This document shows positions 37,100-45,033 of a stretch of 64,000 nucleotides of DNA, piece after piece (within the stretch, counting starts at the first letter, position 1; each line of letters opens with the position of its first letter). The position numbers and the translations under genes are program-made. Below the pieces are notes generated by a model that saw only the letters and a list, made by a program, of their open reading frames with translations, was not told the DNA's origin and made no database searches. Origin of the DNA: Campylobacter sp. RM16189 (GTDB lineage: Bacteria > Campylobacterota > Campylobacteria > Campylobacterales > Campylobacteraceae); assembly GCF_012978815.1 (NCBI RefSeq), contig NZ_LIWR01000004.1, positions 62,001 to 126,000 of the forward strand. Direction: 5' to 3'.

Positions 37100-38000
37100 A
37101 AATATCTTCGAGTTTTACATTTTCAGCCAAGCCGCTATTATCTTGCAAAACATACACATCATCACCCCACGGCTTCCAGCGAGTCAAGTTTGTTTTGCCA
37201 AATATGACAAAAGTTTTCAGCCCAAGAGCTGGACCTAAATGCGCCACTCCACCATCTAATGTGAGTAAAAATTTGGCTTTGCAAAGGTAGTTTGCAAGCT
37301 CATCCATACTTGAAGTTTGCAGATAATCAACTCCAGATAACCTAGAAGCTCTCTCGCCAAATTCAACATCTTCACTACTTAATACCACATCGGCAAATTT
37401 TTCTTTTAAAAATTTAGCAATTTGTTCTATCTTGCTGATACTTAACTGATTTTCACTAATCCTACTAGAGATATGAAAAAATACAAAATCTTTAAATTTA
37501 TCACTTACATTTTTTGGTAAAAACAATGTCTTTTCGCTATTGTAATAGACTCCAAGAGGCGCTAAACAGTCAAAGCAGAGCATAACCTCATGCGGAATAT
37601 GACCAAATTTGATCTTATCGGTTATAAATTTTTTAGGATATTTATAATCTACCCCAATCACTCTTTTAGCCCTTGCTGCTCTAGCAAAAATTGAGGCAGA
37701 CGGTGAATACGAGCTTCTAAATATCACTACCGCATCATAATTTTGGCGGTAAATTTGAAATAAAATCTTGCATTTTCCAAGAAATGCCCAAATTTTATCC
37801 TTCCATCTCTTTTTATGCTTTGGCTTTGTATAAATATAAATTTTATTCAAAAATGGATTTTTAATCACAACGCAAGCATTTAGACTATTTACAACTATAT
37901 CGATTTTAGCATCCTCAAATTTATGCCTTAATGCCTCAATAGCCGGAGTAGTACAAATTAAATCGCCGATATTATCATTTCTGATTAGTAAAATTTTCAT
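37074..38000 (-). CDS. GT9 heptosyltransferase-family protein
   Basis: This 308-residue GT9 protein starts KILLIRNDNIGDLICTTPAIEAL. The donor-site region is LTLDGGVAHLGPALGLKTFVIFG, followed by RWKPWGDD. It heads the minus-strand outer-core block and is divergent from the WaaG-like gene, with 51 bases between. It is somewhat shorter than WaaC or WaaF. Acceptor unknown. Confidence 0.86.
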   Translation of the reverse strand: MKILLIRNDNIGDLICTTPAIEALRHKFEDAKIDIVVNSLNACVVIKNPFLNKIYIYTKPKHKKRWKDKIWAFLGKCKILFQIYRQNYDAVVIFRSSYSPSASIFARAARAKRVIGVDYKYPKKFITDKIKFGHIPHEVMLCFDCLAPLGVYYNSEKTLFLPKNVSDKFKDFVFFHISSRISENQLSISKIEQIAKFLKEKFADVVLSSEDVEFGERASRLSGVDYLQTSSMDELANYLCKAKFLLTLDGGVAHLGPALGLKTFVIFGKTNLTRWKPWGDDVYVLQDNSGLAENVKLEDIYEQISKFS

Positions 38001-38051
38001 AATGGCGCAATTATAACCAATCTTTTATTAATTTTTTTATAGAATGTTTTT

Positions 38052-39083
38052 ATGAGAAAAATAACATTTTTAAGAATGAATCCAAAGGCGATAGGAGGAG
38101 CGGAAATTTATCTATCACGCCTTATAGGCGCACTTGAGGAAAACGGTATAAAATGCGAAATAAAAAGCCTTAAAGCACCGAATTTTCTTAGCTCATGGAT
38201 AAAAGCTCTTATTTATAACTTTCAGGTTTGCGTAAGCAAAAATGATGATTTTTACTTCTCGCTTGAAAGAGTAAAATGTGCAGACATCTACCGCGCCGGA
38301 GACGGGGTGCACAAAGTCTATATGCAAGAGAAAAAAAGTGGGTTTAATCCGCTAAATTTAGTATACTGTTACCTTGAGCGACACTGTTTTGAAAACTCAA
38401 AAAAAATCATTGCAAATTCAAATTTTATCAAAAAACAGATCATTGAAACTTACGGAATAAGTGATAAAAAAATTGAAGTTATATATAACGGTGTTAAAAT
38501 TCAAGATGATTTTAATAAGCTTGAAGCCAAAAATGCGCTTAACATAGAGTTTGGCATAAGAGCCGATGTGCCACTTATTTTGTTTGTAGGAAGCGGCTTT
38601 GAAAGAAAAGGAGTTAGAGAGCTTCTGCATTTGCTATCAAAGCTAAAGGGTAAATTTCATGCTTTAATCATCGGAAAAGATAAAAAAATCCATACTTATC
38701 AAGAGCTCGCAAAATCCTTAAATTTAGAGCATAAAGTGCAGTTTTTAGGAGCCAGAAACGACACTTGGAAATTTTACAAAGCAAGTGATATTTTTATATT
38801 TCCAACAAGATATGAACCATTTTCAAATGTCGTTTTAGAAGCGCTTAGCTTTAAAAACGCAGTCATTACTACCGCTCAAAACGGAGCTAGCGAAATCATT
38901 CCAAAAGAGTTTGTGATGAGCCATTCAAGCGATGAATCTATCTTAAATATGATCGAAAAACTACTTAGCTACTCTAAATTTTTATCATCGACACAGGCAT
39001 CAAACTTCGAGCTTGCCAAAAATTTTAGCATAGAAAAAAATGCCGCAAAAACACTGGAGATAATAAATGCGTATCTTCATTGA
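38052..39083 (+). CDS. WaaG-like GT4 glycosyltransferase
   Basis: This 343-residue GT4 enzyme resembles LPS glucosyltransferase I. It has the N-terminal NPKAIGGAEIYLSRLI, the IYRAGDGVHKVYM segment typical of the WaaG group (compare the R-x-GDGVH of core transferases), VIYNGVKI, FVGSGFERKGVREL and PTRYEPFSNVVLEALS. It probably adds the first hexose to the heptose region. The gene overlaps waaF by 17 bases. Confidence 0.85.
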   Translation: MRKITFLRMNPKAIGGAEIYLSRLIGALEENGIKCEIKSLKAPNFLSSWIKALIYNFQVCVSKNDDFYFSLERVKCADIYRAGDGVHKVYMQEKKSGFNPLNLVYCYLERHCFENSKKIIANSNFIKKQIIETYGISDKKIEVIYNGVKIQDDFNKLEAKNALNIEFGIRADVPLILFVGSGFERKGVRELLHLLSKLKGKFHALIIGKDKKIHTYQELAKSLNLEHKVQFLGARNDTWKFYKASDIFIFPTRYEPFSNVVLEALSFKNAVITTAQNGASEIIPKEFVMSHSSDESILNMIEKLLSYSKFLSSTQASNFELAKNFSIEKNAAKTLEIINAYLH

Positions 39084-40026
39084 GCTTCCAACTTGGCTTG
39101 GTGATGCGGTTATGGCAACGCCTGCGATTGAAAGCATAACACTTAAATTTCCAAAGGCCAAATTTACATTTTTTGGCTCTTTTGCGGCAATAGAACTCAT
39201 AAAAAACCATCCAAATTGCGAGCAAGTACTGATTGATGACAGCAAAAAGGATAAAAGTCGCTTTCTAAATATCTTTAAAACTGCAAAAAATTTAGGCAAA
39301 TTTGATATTGCAATTAGCTTTAGAAGCAGCTTTACAAGTAGATTTTTAATGTTTTTTTTGAACGCAAAACGAAAATTTAAATTTAAAAAGATAAAAAGCA
39401 AGGTTCATCAAGTAAAAAAATATCAAAATTTCATACAACAATCACTAAAATTAGACATTATCTATGATGAATTAAAATTAGATTTTAAGCCTTTTAAATT
39501 TGAAAAAAAGAGTATAGGACTAAATCCCGGAGCAAGCTATGGAAATGCCAAAAGATGGTATCCGGAGTACTTTGCAGAGGTTGCCAAGGAGTTTAGCAGT
39601 GAGTTTAAAATAGTGATTTTTGGCTCAAAAAGCGAAACTGAGATTTGCAATAAGATTGAGGCAATTTTAACACAAGAAAATATAGAGTGTGAAAATTTAG
39701 CCGGAAAAACCGACATAAAAGAGCTTTGCGAAAAAATCGGCGGAATAGATATTTTCATCACAAACGATAGCGGCCCTATGCATATAGCGGCTGCTTACAA
39801 AGTGCCTACTATAGCAATTTTTGGACCAACTAAATTCAAAGAGACCAGCCCCTGGCATAACGACAAAGCACATATCTTACATCTAACCCTAAAGTGTGCA
39901 CCCTGCATGAAGCGAATATGTCCTATTGGCACACACGAGTGCATGAAAGAGCTAAAACCGCAAATGGTTATAGAGGCTATAAGGAAAAATTTTAAAGAAA
40001 TTTTAGACAAGAGAGCGTCTATATAG
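39067..40026 (+). CDS. waaF: Lipopolysaccharide heptosyltransferase II
   Basis: WaaF adds the second heptose to the inner core. The 319-residue GT9 protein begins RIFIELPTWLGDAVMATPAIES, the diagnostic WaaF start. GLNPGASYGNAKRWYPEYFAEVA and TNDSGPMHIAAAYKVPTIAIFGP are the two sugar-nucleotide regions, and CAPCMKRICPIGTHECM is the cysteine-rich C-terminal segment of the family. It is next to the ADP-heptose synthesis genes, in convergent orientation to gmhA. Confidence 0.95.
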   Translation: MRIFIELPTWLGDAVMATPAIESITLKFPKAKFTFFGSFAAIELIKNHPNCEQVLIDDSKKDKSRFLNIFKTAKNLGKFDIAISFRSSFTSRFLMFFLNAKRKFKFKKIKSKVHQVKKYQNFIQQSLKLDIIYDELKLDFKPFKFEKKSIGLNPGASYGNAKRWYPEYFAEVAKEFSSEFKIVIFGSKSETEICNKIEAILTQENIECENLAGKTDIKELCEKIGGIDIFITNDSGPMHIAAAYKVPTIAIFGPTKFKETSPWHNDKAHILHLTLKCAPCMKRICPIGTHECMKELKPQMVIEAIRKNFKEILDKRASI

Positions 40027-40050
40027 TAAAAAATAATCAGGCGCTCTTTT
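40012..40050 (+). terminator. Terminator at the end of waaF
   Basis: AGAGCGTCT (40012-40020, inside the last waaF codons) pairs with AGGCGCTCT (40039-40047) through one G-U pair and is followed by TTTT. The loop of 18 bases is long. It separates waaF from the convergent gmhA. Confidence 0.6.
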
Positions 40051-40056
40051 AAAACC

Positions 40057-40623
40057 CTAAAAAGCATCGTCAATAGCTTGACAGATAGTATGACCCACCA
40101 AAATATGCATCTCTTGAATTCTAGGCGTATCGCTTGAAGGCATAACTAAATTTAGATCACATATTTCATTCATCGCGCCACCGTCTTTGCCACTAAGCCC
40201 GAGCGTTTTAATTCCCATATCACGAGCCATTTTAAGCGCTCTTATGACATTTGGGCTATTCCCGCTGGTCGATATAGCTATAAGCAGATCTCCGCTTCGT
40301 CCGATAGCTTCAAGTTGGCGTGAGAAAACAAACTCATATCCGTAGTCGTTTCCTATCGCTGTTAAAGCCGAAGTATCGGTAGTTAGCGCTATACCTGCTA
40401 ACGCACCGCGCTCTTTTTTATATCTTCCGCTAAGTTCGGCTGCTATGTGTTGCGAGTCAGCAGCGCTTCCTCCGTTTCCGCAGAGCATTATTTTGCCGCC
40501 GTTTTTAAGCGTGTCAACAGCCATTTCGCACGCTTTTTTTATCTCGTCCTGAAGTTCAAAAATAGCTTCTGCTGTCTTTTTGTGAGCTTCAAGTTCATTT
40601 TTTATCATCTCATTTATCTGCAT
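40057..40623 (-). CDS. gmhA: Sedoheptulose-7-phosphate isomerase
   Basis: GmhA converts sedoheptulose 7-phosphate to D-glycero-D-manno-heptose 7-phosphate, the first step of ADP-heptose synthesis. The 188-residue SIS-domain protein contains [21 protein letters not shown] and [14 protein letters not shown] for phosphosugar binding. H169 or H176 in [11 protein letters not shown] supplies the metal/catalytic histidine. It is the last gene of the gmhB-hldD-hldE-gmhA unit and overlaps hldE by 14 bases. Confidence 0.96.
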   Translation of the reverse strand: MQINEMIKNELEAHKKTAEAIFELQDEIKKACEMAVDTLKNGGKIMLCGNGGSAADSQHIAAELSGRYKKERGALAGIALTTDTSALTAIGNDYGYEFVFSRQLEAIGRSGDLLIAISTSGNSPNVIRALKMARDMGIKTLGLSGKDGGAMNEICDLNLVMPSSDTPRIQEMHILVGHTICQAIDDAF

Positions 40624-42016
40624 TTTGTATCCTATTTATCAAATTTGTAGTGCTTCTGCCCTCCACAAACTCAACCAATCTTACGTCGCTTACGACTTCG
40701 CTTCCAACGACTTCTTTACCTGCGTAATCAGCACCTTTTACTAAGATATCAGGCTTTAAAGCCTTTATCAGATCAAGTGGGGTTAGCTCATCAAAAATCA
40801 CTACATAATCAACCGAGCCAAGCGCTGCAAGCACCGATGCTCTATCAAATTCGCTATTTACCGGACGACTTTGTCCTTTTAGCTCGCGAACCGATCTATC
40901 CGAATTTAGTCCCAGAACCAAAATATCACCAAATTCCCTAGCCTTAGCAAGATACTTCACATGCCCCGCATGCAAAATATCAAAGCAGCCATTTGTAAAA
41001 ACAAGCTTTTTTTCGCCTCTATTTTTAAGCAGCTCACACAGCTCATCTACTTTTTTTATCTTACTTTCAAAGCTAAGCGATCCGCGACTTCTGATAAGCT
41101 CATTTATCTCTTCAAAACTTGCCGTAGCGGAGCCAACCTTCGCTACCACAACCGCAGCGGCCAAATTTGCAGTCTCTATCGCTTTTTCGATACTTTCTTT
41201 AAGCCCAAGCATATAACCAAGTGTCGCTAGCACCGTATCTCCTGCGCCAGTGACGTCAAAGACTTCTTTTGCAAGAGCAGGAAATTTTACTGATTTATCA
41301 TCTTTTAAAAGCGCGATCCCCTCTTCTGAGATGGTTATAAGCGAGTGAGTCAAATTTAGCTCGTTTTTTAGCTTCTTTAACGCATTTTCAAGCTCTGAGT
41401 CGCTATTTATACTAAAACCCACCGCTTCGCTAGCCTCTTTTTTATTTGGCGTTAGAAGCGTTGCACCTGCGTATTTTGAGTAGTCTTTGCCTTTTGGATC
41501 GATTAGCACGGGTTTATTCTTTAAATTTGCTTCATTTATGAGCTTTGCGCAAACCTTTGGAGTTAGCACTCCCTTGCCGTAATCAGAAAGCAAAACCACG
41601 TCATAGCTATCTAGCGCCGCGCCAAATTCTCTTATCAGCTCATCTTCACAAGCGATATTTTCAATGCTTTCTTTATCTATCCTAACTACTTGCTGATGGG
41701 TTGCCATAACACGGCTTTTTATCGAGCTTGTTCGCCCATCTTCAAATTTTATAAACTCAGGCTTTGCTCCAAAATCCTTGATGATCTTAGCTATCTCTTT
41801 GCCCACTTCATCATTGCCCACAGCGCTTATCACGCCCACTTTAGCGCCCAAAGAGAGCAAATTTAGCACTACGTTTCCTGCTCCACCAAGCCTTTTGGTC
41901 TCATTTTTTATCTTTACAACCTGCACGGGTGCTTCAGGAGAAATTCTGTCGCAACTACCCCAAATATAGTGATCAAGCATCAGATCACCAACGACTAAAG
42001 TACGAACTTCACGCAT
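40610..42016 (-). CDS. hldE: Bifunctional heptose-7-phosphate kinase / heptose-1-phosphate adenylyltransferase
   Basis: HldE carries two steps of ADP-heptose synthesis in one protein of 468 residues. The N-terminal ribokinase-like domain (about 1-310) ends with the anion-hole motif [11 protein letters not shown]. The C-terminal cytidylyltransferase-like domain has [17 protein letters not shown] with the HxGH motif. ADP-heptose is also a known signal to host ALPK1. It overlaps hldD by eight bases. Confidence 0.96.
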   Translation of the reverse strand: MREVRTLVVGDLMLDHYIWGSCDRISPEAPVQVVKIKNETKRLGGAGNVVLNLLSLGAKVGVISAVGNDEVGKEIAKIIKDFGAKPEFIKFEDGRTSSIKSRVMATHQQVVRIDKESIENIACEDELIREFGAALDSYDVVLLSDYGKGVLTPKVCAKLINEANLKNKPVLIDPKGKDYSKYAGATLLTPNKKEASEAVGFSINSDSELENALKKLKNELNLTHSLITISEEGIALLKDDKSVKFPALAKEVFDVTGAGDTVLATLGYMLGLKESIEKAIETANLAAAVVVAKVGSATASFEEINELIRSRGSLSFESKIKKVDELCELLKNRGEKKLVFTNGCFDILHAGHVKYLAKAREFGDILVLGLNSDRSVRELKGQSRPVNSEFDRASVLAALGSVDYVVIFDELTPLDLIKALKPDILVKGADYAGKEVVGSEVVSDVRLVEFVEGRSTTNLINRIQNADK

Positions 42017-42998
42017 TTAGCTCTTCCTTAAAGATCCTTTTTATCTCAGAGATGTAGTCTTTTATCCCCTCTTCCAAGCTCCACTGCGGCTCATATTTAA
42101 GAGCGGCTTTGGTAGGCTCTATGTCAGCTTCCGTGTGAAACTGATATGAGCCGGCATATGGATTTTTGATGTATTCATTGCCTAAATTTGTGCCAAGCTC
42201 TCGCTGCAAAATATCTGCTATATCTTGAAAGCTTCTTGCTTTGCCTGTGGCTGCGTTATAAACACCGCTTGGAGCATTGATAGCTAGCAAATTTGCATTT
42301 ATGATATCTTTTATATAGACAAAATCCCTTTTTATCTTATCGCTTCCTTCAAACAACTTTGGAGTATTTCCGCTTAAAATTTGAAGCCCAAACTGAAGCA
42401 CCATAGAGGCGGTTTTATTCTTAAAAAACTCACCTTTACCATACACGTTAAAATACCTAAGTCCTACGACTTTAACGCCCATTTTTGCGTATTTTTGCCC
42501 TAGATGATCCATCTTTAGCTTGCTAAAACCATAAACGTTATTTGGCGATTCGCATTCGCCTACTTTTTGAGGGCTTTTAGCATTTCCGTAAGTTGCACCC
42601 GAGCCTGCATATATCATCTTAGCACCCGTTTTAAGGCAAATTTCAAGCAAGTCTTTAAAGCTATTTAAATTCGTACGCATTAACTCGTCTTGCTCTCTAA
42701 CTGTAGTATCAGAAATCGCTGCTTCATGGTAGATGATATCAGGCTTAAACTGCTCTATCATACCAAGCGTCTTAGCGCAGTTGATATCGCCTTCATAAAT
42801 TTCACCCTTAAAGCCGAGCAAATTTTTAAAGTGTCCAAAGCTCTTTAAATTTCCATTGCTAAATTTCTCATCGCTTCTAAATTTATCAACCACAAGCACT
42901 TCGCAACTTGGGCAGTTCTCATCAAAATAATGCGCCAGTGCCGAGCCGATAAAGCCCGCTCCACCTGTTATAACTATCTTTTTATTTTCTATCTTCAT
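42009..42998 (-). CDS. hldD: ADP-L-glycero-D-manno-heptose 6-epimerase
   Basis: HldD finishes ADP-heptose by inverting C6. The 329-residue SDR protein has the NAD(P)-binding GGAGFIGSALAHYF, SGATYGN and the catalytic YGFSKLKMD. The segment LRYFNVYGKGEFFKNKTASMV, cut short here, matches the HldD-specific loop. It overlaps gmhB by four bases (ATGA). Confidence 0.95.
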   Translation of the reverse strand: MKIENKKIVITGGAGFIGSALAHYFDENCPSCEVLVVDKFRSDEKFSNGNLKSFGHFKNLLGFKGEIYEGDINCAKTLGMIEQFKPDIIYHEAAISDTTVREQDELMRTNLNSFKDLLEICLKTGAKMIYAGSGATYGNAKSPQKVGECESPNNVYGFSKLKMDHLGQKYAKMGVKVVGLRYFNVYGKGEFFKNKTASMVLQFGLQILSGNTPKLFEGSDKIKRDFVYIKDIINANLLAINAPSGVYNAATGKARSFQDIADILQRELGTNLGNEYIKNPYAGSYQFHTEADIEPTKAALKYEPQWSLEEGIKDYISEIKRIFKEELNA

Positions 42999-43510
42999 AT
43001 CAAATTTTCCTTTTTCAGCTTTTCAAAAACATCAGCCACACTTTTAAAATTTACGCCGTCAAGCTTGAAATTTGCTCCGACTCCCGCGCTTTCTCCAGCC
43101 TTGATATCGCTATCTTTATCGCCTATCATTATTGATTTTGCCAGATCTATCTTAAATTCGTTTGCCGCGTCAATTATCATCTTTGGCTTTGGCTTTCTGC
43201 ACTCACAATCCTCTTCTGGAGCGTGCGGACAAAAGCAAATTTTAGCTATCTCAATGCCGTTTTTTGCAAACTCGCCAAGCATAAATTCACTAAGCTCATT
43301 AAACTGCTCAAGTGTATAATAACCTCTTCCGATTCCTGATTGATTAGTAACGATGATAACGATAAATCCGCTATCTACAAAGCCTTTAACCGCTTTAAAA
43401 ATCTCATCCTTAAAGATAAAATTTTTAACCTCATAAACATAGCCGAAATCCTCGTTTATAACGCCATCTCTATCTAAAAACAGCGCCTTTTTATAACCCA
43501 AACTACTCAT
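42995..43510 (-). CDS. gmhB: D-glycero-beta-D-manno-heptose-1,7-bisphosphate 7-phosphatase
   Basis: GmhB is a HAD-family phosphatase. It shows the nucleophile motif FLDRDGVINED, the zinc-binding loop CFCPHAPEEDCECRKPKP and IMIGDKDSDIKAG. I choose ATG 43510 (171 residues) because the HAD motif begins a few residues later; a TTG at 43576 would add a long A+T-rich tail unlike the family. TATAAT lies at 43517-43522, placing the predicted transcript start at or next to the ATG, so the message may be leaderless. Confidence 0.9.
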   Translation of the reverse strand: MSSLGYKKALFLDRDGVINEDFGYVYEVKNFIFKDEIFKAVKGFVDSGFIVIIVTNQSGIGRGYYTLEQFNELSEFMLGEFAKNGIEIAKICFCPHAPEEDCECRKPKPKMIIDAANEFKIDLAKSIMIGDKDSDIKAGESAGVGANFKLDGVNFKSVADVFEKLKKENLI

Positions 43511-43594
43511 AGGCGAATTATACTTAAAATTGCTAAAATTTAAGAAGCGCAACAAATATTTATAAAATATATCCAAACATTAATCTTTTTATAT

Positions 43595-43600
43595 TATAAT
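43595..43600 (+). promoter_or_regulatory. Predicted -10 element of the first cytochrome c gene
   Basis: A perfect TATAAT on the plus strand lies 30 bases before the start codon, with the strong AAAGGGG ribosome site at 43619-43625. The CCCC at 43604-43607 could pair with the GGGG of that site if it is included in the transcript, but its place relative to the start site is uncertain. Confidence 0.5.
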
Positions 43601-43630
43601 GCGCCCCGTTATTTTACTAAAGGGGATAAA

Positions 43631-43936
43631 ATGAAAAAACTACTTATCGTTTCAGGTGCTGCGGCACTTCTTGCTTCAAGCCTTTTTGCGGCTGATGGAG
43701 CTACGCTTTACAAAAAATGTGTTGCCTGTCACGGCCCAAAAGCTGAGAAATCTTTCTTAAACAAGGTTCCGGTTCTTACAACTCTTTCAAAAGAGGAGAT
43801 GGTAGAGGCTCTTAAGGCTTACAAAGCCGGCACGTTAAACAAATTTAAATCAGCCGCTATGATGAAACCGATCGTAGCTCCACTAAGCGAAGCTGATATG
43901 GAAGCTGTCTCTGAGTATATTACTACTTTAAAATAA
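43631..43936 (+). CDS. Monohaem cytochrome c (c553-like), copy 1
   Basis: This is a small periplasmic electron carrier of 101 residues with a cleavable signal peptide (about 1-20, ending SLFAAD) and one haem site C30-VACH. The distal methionine is probably in the SAAMMKPIV segment. It is the first of three similar genes in a row and the only one followed by a clear terminator. The position beside gmhB and ccoS matches the single such cytochrome gene in C. jejuni. Confidence 0.93.
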   Translation: MKKLLIVSGAAALLASSLFAADGATLYKKCVACHGPKAEKSFLNKVPVLTTLSKEEMVEALKAYKAGTLNKFKSAAMMKPIVAPLSEADMEAVSEYITTLK

Positions 43937-43942
43937 ACATCT

Positions 43943-43964
43943 GGGCGGTCTTCCGCCCTATTTT
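43943..43964 (+). terminator. Rho-independent terminator after cytochrome c copy 1
   Basis: GGGCGG (43943-43948) and CCGCCC (43953-43958) form a perfect six-pair stem with a TCTT loop, followed by TATTTT. It starts six bases after the stop codon, so copies 2 and 3 need their own promoters. Confidence 0.88.
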
Positions 43965-44024
43965 ATCAAAAAGCACTTATACTTTATTTTTGAAACTGTA
44001 TTTTAGATTAAATCAAGAGTATTA

Positions 44025-44327
44025 ATGAAAAGTCTATATATTTTTATAACTATTTGCATTTTACACTCATCTTTATATGCCATAGATGGTAAAGAAATTT
44101 ATAAAAAATGCATGGGTTGTCACGGGCAAAAAGCCGATTTAAAATATCATCCCAAGGCATCTGCGATTGTAAATATTCCAAAAGAGAGACGTTTAAAGGC
44201 ACTTGAAGGCTACAAAGATGGTACAATCAATAGATACGGAATGGGTAGCTCGATGAAAGATCAAGTCGTAAATCTGAGTATAGAGGAGCTGATAGCTGTA
44301 AACGAATTTATAGATACTCTAAAATAG
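44025..44327 (+). CDS. Monohaem cytochrome c, copy 2
   Basis: This protein has 100 residues with a signal peptide (about 1-19) and the haem site C29-MGCH. It is aligned along its whole length with copies 1 and 3: KEIYKKCMGCHGQ, then KERRLKALEGYKDGT, then NEFIDTLK. The distal methionine lies in MGSSMKDQV. It is closer to copy 3 than to copy 1, which suggests a second, later duplication. No strong ribosome site precedes its ATG, so expression may be lower. Confidence 0.88.
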   Translation: MKSLYIFITICILHSSLYAIDGKEIYKKCMGCHGQKADLKYHPKASAIVNIPKERRLKALEGYKDGTINRYGMGSSMKDQVVNLSIEELIAVNEFIDTLK

Positions 44328-44467
44328 TCTCTTAACTCCCGTCTTGTAGTCCTATATCATTTACTAATCAAGAACAAAATAATAAGTAATATTTTAGTTT
44401 CTTTTTATAATTTATTTTAAGTAAATTTAGAATATAATAACAAATAATTTTTATTAAAGGAAAAAAA

Positions 44468-44770
44468 ATGAAAAAGATTATCTTTTTTGTAACCACCCTT
44501 GTTTTAGGCTCATCTTTATATGCAGCTGACGGTGCCGAAATATATAAAAAATGCAACGCCTGTCATGGTCAATATGCCGAAAAAAAGTATGCAAATAAAG
44601 TTCCGCCTCTTGTTTCAGTATCTAAAGAAGATCGCTTAAAAGCACTTGAAGGTTATAAAACAGGTACAGCAAACTTATACGGTATGGGTGCGGTAATGAA
44701 GACTCAGATGATAAAATTAAGCATGGATGATATAAAAGCAGTTAATGATTTTATCGAAACTTTAAAATAA
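44468..44770 (+). CDS. Monohaem cytochrome c, copy 3
   Basis: This protein has 100 residues with a signal peptide (about 1-19, ending SLYAAD) and the haem site C29-NACH; the distal methionine is likely in MGAVMKTQM. An AAAGGA site lies before the ATG. The 140-base gap after copy 2 is A+T rich and holds a TATAAT-like region (44433-44438), so the gene is probably transcribed separately. It may feed the cbb3 oxidase, whose maturation genes follow on the other strand. Confidence 0.9.
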   Translation: MKKIIFFVTTLVLGSSLYAADGAEIYKKCNACHGQYAEKKYANKVPPLVSVSKEDRLKALEGYKTGTANLYGMGAVMKTQMIKLSMDDIKAVNDFIETLK

Positions 44771-44784
44771 TCTTATTTTTAAGT

Positions 44785-45021
44785 TTAACTTGGCAATTTA
44801 TCAATCGGGCGGTCTATAACTTTTTTGGCCGCCTCTTTTTGCTTTAACTCCATTTTATAAGCGTCATTTAGCGACTCTTCATCATCATATTTCGTTCCGT
44901 CTAAAAATTTGCGATAGTCCTCAAACTGCTTCGTTTTAAGCCCCCAAAGCAGAGCAAATAGCCCAAAAGCTCCGAGCAGTGTTGAAATTCCGATCATCAA
45001 AGCTATTATACTTATATCCAT
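44785..45021 (-). CDS. ccoS: cbb3-type cytochrome oxidase maturation protein CcoS
   Basis: This is a 78-residue protein with one N-terminal membrane helix (about 4-27) and the family segment LLGAFGLFALLWGLKTKQFEDYRKFLDG. CcoS is needed to insert haem and copper cofactors into the CcoN subunit of cbb3 oxidase. It follows ccoI by 12 bases, the conserved pairing. Confidence 0.92.
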   Translation of the reverse strand: MDISIIALMIGISTLLGAFGLFALLWGLKTKQFEDYRKFLDGTKYDDEESLNDAYKMELKQKEAAKKVIDRPIDKLPS

Positions 45022-45033
45022 TTTATTCCTATT

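Noticed and set aside
43511-43576. Extended gmhB N-terminus from TTG 43576
   Set aside because: The 22 extra residues are rich in Phe, Tyr and Leu, unlike GmhB proteins, and run through a TATAAT promoter element.
43604-43625. CCCC and GGGG pairing that hides the ribosome site of cytochrome c copy 1
   Set aside because: Only four to six pairs could form and the predicted transcript may start within the CCCC, so a riboregulator claim is not supported.
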